Position numbers and translations under genes: made by a program. Positions 60,680 to 64,000 of a DNA stretch of 64,000 nt are shown here, piece by piece. The first letter of the stretch is position 1. The number at the start of each line of letters is the position of its first letter. The DNA comes from Arthrobacter sp. 9V (GTDB lineage Bacteria > Actinomycetota > Actinomycetes > Actinomycetales > Micrococcaceae), in contig NZ_LR732912.1 of NCBI RefSeq assembly GCF_902506065.1, positions 1,038,387 to 1,102,386 of the forward strand, read 5' to 3'. The notes beneath the pieces are model-generated. The model searched no databases. It saw only the letters and a program-made list of their open reading frames with translations, and had not been told where the DNA came from.

Positions 60680-61446
60680 GCAAGGCTAACTTCCGGTGAA
60701 CGGAGCAAAACCTCCAGCGGATTGACCGTCTCAGCGGCGGACCGGCCCAAGGCATGAACCCGCAGGCGTGCACCCGCTGTCTCCGATTCCAAGGCCAGGC
60801 AACTGAAACCGCTCAGGCCCCCGCTGAGGGGAAGCCCAGCCAACGCAGCGCCCATGGCCAGCAGTTCCGCCGCGAAGATTTCACGCACCGATGCCACAGC
60901 CCGAACGGGTTCGATCACTGTATGGCGGGGTCCCGCCTCAAACGCCCGCACCAGCGAACCAAGGGCAGTTGAAGGCCCGACGGCGTCGCCTGCCTCAGGT
61001 CCGGAACTCACGGCGGCCTCGGGCCGCCTTCGCCGCAGCGCCTCCCGCAGGGCGGCATCGGTTGCTTCCAGGTGGTGTTCAGGCTCCCCGAGGCGACGGT
61101 GGGCCGGCAGCGAAAGCTGAGCTCCCGGCGTCGTGGTTTCTCCGCTCCAGCGCCCAAACAGATGGAAGGTGGGTGTTGAAGACTCAGCCACGGGCTCGCC
61201 TATCGCGGAGCCGAGCGGGTGCCACTGGTGGGCGAACATCACGGCATAGCGGGTCGCCCCCAGGACATCGTGGAGGGCGGCGCGTACAAGGTTGTGGCAG
61301 AAGAGCCAGTCGGACGCTGAGGGCTGCGCGAACTCGATGGAGGGATCAGACAGCCTGATCAGAATGTGCCCGGCCGTGAGGGGATGACGGGGCCGGGCGA
61401 TTTCCCAAAAACCCGAACGGTACAGCAAACGTCGCTCCAAGCCCAT
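60670..61446 (-). CDS. Uncharacterised protein, possible HIT-like fold
   Basis: A 258-aa protein I do not recognise with certainty. The segment PRHPLTAGHILIRLSDPS followed by WLFCHNLVRAALHDVLGATRYAVMFAHQWHPLG and FHLFGRWSG has the spacing of a HIT/GalT-like nucleotide-binding domain (hydrophobic strand, N, then an H-x-H-like pair), but the catalytic HxHxH triad is not intact. The C-terminal half is Ala/Leu-rich. It ends inside the furA operator, so its transcription could run into furA. It is divergent from the MFS gene with 92 bp between. Confidence 0.6.
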   Translation of the reverse strand: MGLERRLLYRSGFWEIARPRHPLTAGHILIRLSDPSIEFAQPSASDWLFCHNLVRAALHDVLGATRYAVMFAHQWHPLGSAIGEPVAESSTPTFHLFGRWSGETTTPGAQLSLPAHRRLGEPEHHLEATDAALREALRRRRPEAAVSSGPEAGDAVGPSTALGSLVRAFEAGPRHTVIEPVRAVASVREIFAAELLAMGAALAGLPLSGGLSGFSCLALESETAGARLRVHALGRSAAETVNPLEVLLRSPEVSLALL

Positions 61447-61538
61447 GTCAACTCCTTCCCCCGGCTGAGCCTACCAAGCAGTTCCCACAGCCAGGGAGAG
61501 TTGCGGGAGCTTGCCGCAATGCTCGTTAAGGTAGGACG

Positions 61539-62810
61539 GTGGCGAAACTACTGGCAGACATCACCCCATTGAAGGAAAGCCCCGCATTTCGGCGACTCTG
61601 GCTGGGGGCCTCGGTGGCTGCGATCGGGACCCAACTCACCCTGGTAGCTGTCAGCCTGGAGGTTTACCGGCTCACGCAGGAGAGCTTCTACGTAGGCCTC
61701 CTGGGCATCTTTGCACTGGTTCCACTGGTCATTGCCGGGCTCTATGGGGGTTCCGTTTCCGATGCGTACGATCGCCGCAAAGTTGCCCTCATTGCCTCTC
61801 TGGTCCTATGGGTCACCACGGCCGCACTGGCTTTGCAGGCGTGGCTGGGAATCGGCAACATCTGGCTCCTCTACGCGCTGGTGGCCGTCCAAAGCGGCGC
61901 CCAAGGCATCAACGGCCCGGCCCGCAGCGCCATCATCCCCCTCTTGGTCCGTAAGGATCTGCTGCCGGCAGCCAACGCCCTGAGCATGCTGACCTTTGGC
62001 CTGTCCATGACTGCGGGGCCACTCCTGGCGGGCGTCCTTGTGGCCACCATCGGCTTCGGCTGGACCTACACCATTGACGTCATCAGCTTCACGTTCGCAC
62101 TATGGGGGCTCTTCAAACTCCCGCCCCTGCCGCCGTCCAAGGATGCCGTGCGGCCAGGACTCCGCTCGGTGGTGGAGGGCTTCCGCTTCTTGGGGACACG
62201 TCCAAATGTTCGCATGACGTTCATCATCGATCTCATCGCCATGATCTGCGCCCAACCCCGGGCTTTGATGCCTGCAATCGGGGCGGTGATGATTGGCGGC
62301 GGCGAAACCACCGTGGGCGTGCTGCTCGCGTCCACGGCCGTGGGGGCTTTCCTTGCCGGGCTGTTTTCCGGGCCCTTGGGGAGGGTCCGCAAGCAGGGCA
62401 GCGCCGTAGTGTGGTCAGTGATTGGCTGGGGCGCTTCCATTGCCGGCTTTGGGCTTGTGGTCCTGCTGGCGGGGGATTCAGGGCGCGACGGCGTCACGGC
62501 CTGGCTGATCCCGGCTGCCTTGTGCTGTGCCCTCGCCGGGATCTCGGACTCGATCAGCGCTGTCTTCCGCACCACCATCCTGCAATCAGCCACGCCGGAC
62601 CACATGCGGGGCCGGCTCCAGGGGGTGTTCATTGTGGTGGTGGCCGGAGGGCCCCGGGTGGGGGACATGCTGGCCGGCGGTGTCGCCCGGTTCCTGAGTG
62701 AAGGAGGGGTGTTGCTCCTTGGCGGACTTCTTTGCATTGTCCTCGCTTGGGTGGCTTCACGAATGCAGCCCGGATTCGTGGCATACGACGCCAAACACCC
62801 GTTGCCCTGA
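61539..62810 (+). CDS. MFS transporter, EntS/DHA3 family
   Basis: A 423-aa major-facilitator protein with 12 expected helices: FRRLWLGASVAAIGTQLTLVAVSLEVYRLTQES at the start, the loop GGSVSDAYDRRKVALIAS, and NGPARSAIIPLLVRKDLLPAANAL. This is the DHA3 branch that includes the enterobactin exporter EntS and many drug exporters. No siderophore genes are near, so the substrate is open. GTG 61539 lies 6 nt after TAAGGT, a possible -10, and the conserved N-terminus begins there. Confidence 0.88.
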   Translation: MAKLLADITPLKESPAFRRLWLGASVAAIGTQLTLVAVSLEVYRLTQESFYVGLLGIFALVPLVIAGLYGGSVSDAYDRRKVALIASLVLWVTTAALALQAWLGIGNIWLLYALVAVQSGAQGINGPARSAIIPLLVRKDLLPAANALSMLTFGLSMTAGPLLAGVLVATIGFGWTYTIDVISFTFALWGLFKLPPLPPSKDAVRPGLRSVVEGFRFLGTRPNVRMTFIIDLIAMICAQPRALMPAIGAVMIGGGETTVGVLLASTAVGAFLAGLFSGPLGRVRKQGSAVVWSVIGWGASIAGFGLVVLLAGDSGRDGVTAWLIPAALCCALAGISDSISAVFRTTILQSATPDHMRGRLQGVFIVVVAGGPRVGDMLAGGVARFLSEGGVLLLGGLLCIVLAWVASRMQPGFVAYDAKHPLP

Positions 62811-62930
62811 GCTTGCCGGGCATCCGCCGGGCCCGCGCCGACGTAGGCTGACAACGGAACATGGCGGGCGTCGTCGGCGTTAATCCGTACAGAACCGCCA
62901 CAAAAGCCGAGGAAAGCGACCTGAACAACC

Positions 62931-63800
62931 GTGCATAAACACAACAATGGACTCAAGACCGCGGCGCTCTTCGGTGTGCTGTGGGCGGTGTTGTTGGGTT
63001 TGGGCGCCATAATCGCGGCCGGAACGCGCAGCACCACGCCCATCTGGATCATGGCGCTGATCGGCGTTGGGACCACTGCCTATGGCTACTGGAACAGCGA
63101 CAAGATTGCCATCCGGTCCATGGCTGCCTATCCGGTCACCGAGGCGCAGGCACCGCAGCTGTACCAGATTGTTCGGGAGCTGTCCGTGCGTGCCAACAAG
63201 CCAATGCCGCGGATCTACCTTACACCCACCATGACGCCCAACGCCTTCGCCACCGGGCGCAACCCCAAGAACGCTGCCGTGTGCTGCACCGAAGGCATCC
63301 TTCACCTGCTGGATGCCCGCGAACTTAGGGGCGTCCTGGGGCACGAGCTGATGCACGTGTACAACCGCGACATCCTCACGTCGTCAGTAGCGGCGGCCGT
63401 TGCCGGCGTGATTACCTCCGTGGGGCAGATGTTGCTGATTTTCGGCAGCGGGGACCGGCGCAACGCCAACCCCTTGGCCACCATAGCGATGGCCCTCTTG
63501 GCGCCCTTCGCTGCGTCACTGATTCAGATGGCCATCTCACGCACCCGCGAATTCGACGCCGATGAGGACGGGGCGGAGCTCACCGCGGACCCGCTGGCGC
63601 TCGCCTCAGCCCTGCGCAAAATTGAATCCGGCGTCACCCAGCTGCCGCTCCCGCAGGACCAGCGGCTGGTCAACGCCTCACACCTGATGATCGCCAACCC
63701 CTTCCGCGGCGGCGGCATGCGGCGGATGTTCTCCACGCACCCGCCCATGAAGGAACGGATCAGCAGACTGGAACGGATGGCCGGGCGCCCGCTTTCCTGA
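62931..63800 (+). CDS. htpX: Membrane zinc metalloprotease HtpX
   Basis: A 289-aa M48-family protease. Two helices (about residues 8-30 and 33-55) anchor the N-terminus; the zinc-binding motif is in LGHELMHVYNRDIL (H-E-x-x-H near residue 140), and the third ligand is the glutamate in SRTREFDADEDGAEL near residue 205. A second pair of helices lies between. HtpX degrades misfolded membrane proteins together with FtsH. GTG 62931 is the likely start; the only purine-rich site (GAGGAAAG) is 15 nt upstream, longer than usual. Confidence 0.92.
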   Translation: MHKHNNGLKTAALFGVLWAVLLGLGAIIAAGTRSTTPIWIMALIGVGTTAYGYWNSDKIAIRSMAAYPVTEAQAPQLYQIVRELSVRANKPMPRIYLTPTMTPNAFATGRNPKNAAVCCTEGILHLLDARELRGVLGHELMHVYNRDILTSSVAAAVAGVITSVGQMLLIFGSGDRRNANPLATIAMALLAPFAASLIQMAISRTREFDADEDGAELTADPLALASALRKIESGVTQLPLPQDQRLVNASHLMIANPFRGGGMRRMFSTHPPMKERISRLERMAGRPLS

Positions 63801-63836
63801 GCTCCATATTCCTGAGCCGCTCAGCAGGTCGGTTAC

Positions 63837-63888
63837 CCGCTGTTCCGTTGCGGGCCATCAACTGAGGTGGCCATCAACGGAACAGCGG
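63837..63888. terminator. Bidirectional terminator between htpX and the peroxidase gene
   Basis: A perfect 14-bp stem (63837-63850 with 63875-63888) with a smaller GGCCA/TGGCC stem in its loop. It separates convergent genes and lacks a strong T-tract. Confidence 0.7.
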
Positions 63889-63915
63889 CTCCACAACGTA
63901 GTTGCCGGCCCAAGG

Positions 63916-64000
63916 CTAGGAGAACAACCCTTCGCCGATGAAACCGCCCGCCTGGACACCCGGCGGAACCGCGAAGAGGCCCGAGCCGGTGTGCTTCAAG
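63916..64000 (-). CDS. Dyp-type peroxidase, C-terminal fragment (start outside window)
   Basis: On the minus strand a frame is open from the window edge to TAG at 63918-63916 and reads LKHTGSGLFAVPPGVQAGG..., ending GEGLFS. H-T-G-S-x-x-F-x-x-P-P-G close to the C-terminus is a hallmark of dye-decolorizing (Dyp/EfeB) heme peroxidases. Only 27 residues are visible, so the heme-binding GxxDG motif cannot be checked. Confidence 0.6.
   Translation of the reverse strand, partial: LKHTGSGLFAVPPGVQAGGFIGEGLFS

Noticed and set aside
1..64000. tRNA, rRNA, CRISPR arrays, IS elements and prophage genes
   Set aside because: I read the intergenic regions on both strands and found no cloverleaf, array of spaced repeats, transposase motif or phage structural gene. 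Small or degenerate cases could still be missed without a covariance search.

Overview
The window looks like chromosomal DNA from a high-GC actinobacterium of the Micrococcaceae, probably Arthrobacter sensu lato or Paenarthrobacter. This is inferred from base composition, menaquinone genes of the MenJ type, a NirA-type sulfite reductase, frequent GTG/TTG starts, and many -10 hexamers only 6-7 nt ahead of start codons (leaderless mRNAs). I found no rRNA, tRNA, CRISPR array, transposase or phage gene. Most of the window is ordinary metabolism. The accessory parts are a toxin-immunity operon, one AbiEi/DUF559-like gene between inverted repeats, and several families of intergenic palindromes.

Layout. 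1-10.6 kb: end of a PhoX-like phosphatase, a SOUL protein, then menaquinone synthesis (menD; isochorismate synthase; menG-menJ-like-polyprenyl synthase), with an amino-acid ABC transporter between menD and the isochorismate synthase. 10.6-17.4 kb: DUF559 protein, a SUKH-like acidic protein, a TRIC channel, sirohydrochlorin chelatase, then a minus-strand operon of Esx-like partner, 727-aa nuclease toxin and two YezG-like immunity genes. 17.6-26.7 kb: sulfur assimilation (sulfite reductase, cysH, cysD, cysN, mmuM, ssuABC-like sulfonate importer with a small Cys-containing leader peptide). 26.7-29.9 kb: RibD-like reductase, a copper-linked DUF6153/DUF305 pair and a luciferase-like monooxygenase. 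29.9-37.8 kb: basic amino-acid decarboxylase and permease, a PucR regulator, glutaminase and an AlkD-like protein.

37.9-42.1 kb: siroheme synthase (cysG), an FprA-type ferredoxin-NADP reductase and a persulfide dioxygenase-rhodanese. 42.1-48.6 kb: GntR regulator with a CynX-like transporter, then a PucR regulator divergent from aminobutyraldehyde dehydrogenase and gabT. 48.7-57.7 kb: RarD, a second FprA, a GAF/HTH regulator, acetaldehyde dehydrogenase, adhP, DUF779 and an APC permease. 57.9-64 kb: DUF2461, furA-katA, a possible HIT-like protein, an MFS exporter, HtpX, and the 3' end of a Dyp-type peroxidase.

How it fits together. The sulfur genes form one scattered functional unit: sulfonate import, sulfate activation and reduction, siroheme supply (chelatase and CysG), electron supply (FprA) and persulfide handling. 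Three of its promoters (sulfite reductase, ssu leader, cysG) share the same spacing and a TTTCYG box, which suggests a common regulator. The decarboxylase, aminobutyraldehyde dehydrogenase and GabT outline a route from basic amino acids through polyamines and GABA to succinate. Candidate operators for CsoR (copper), FurA, GntR and PucR can be read directly from the intergenic sequence.
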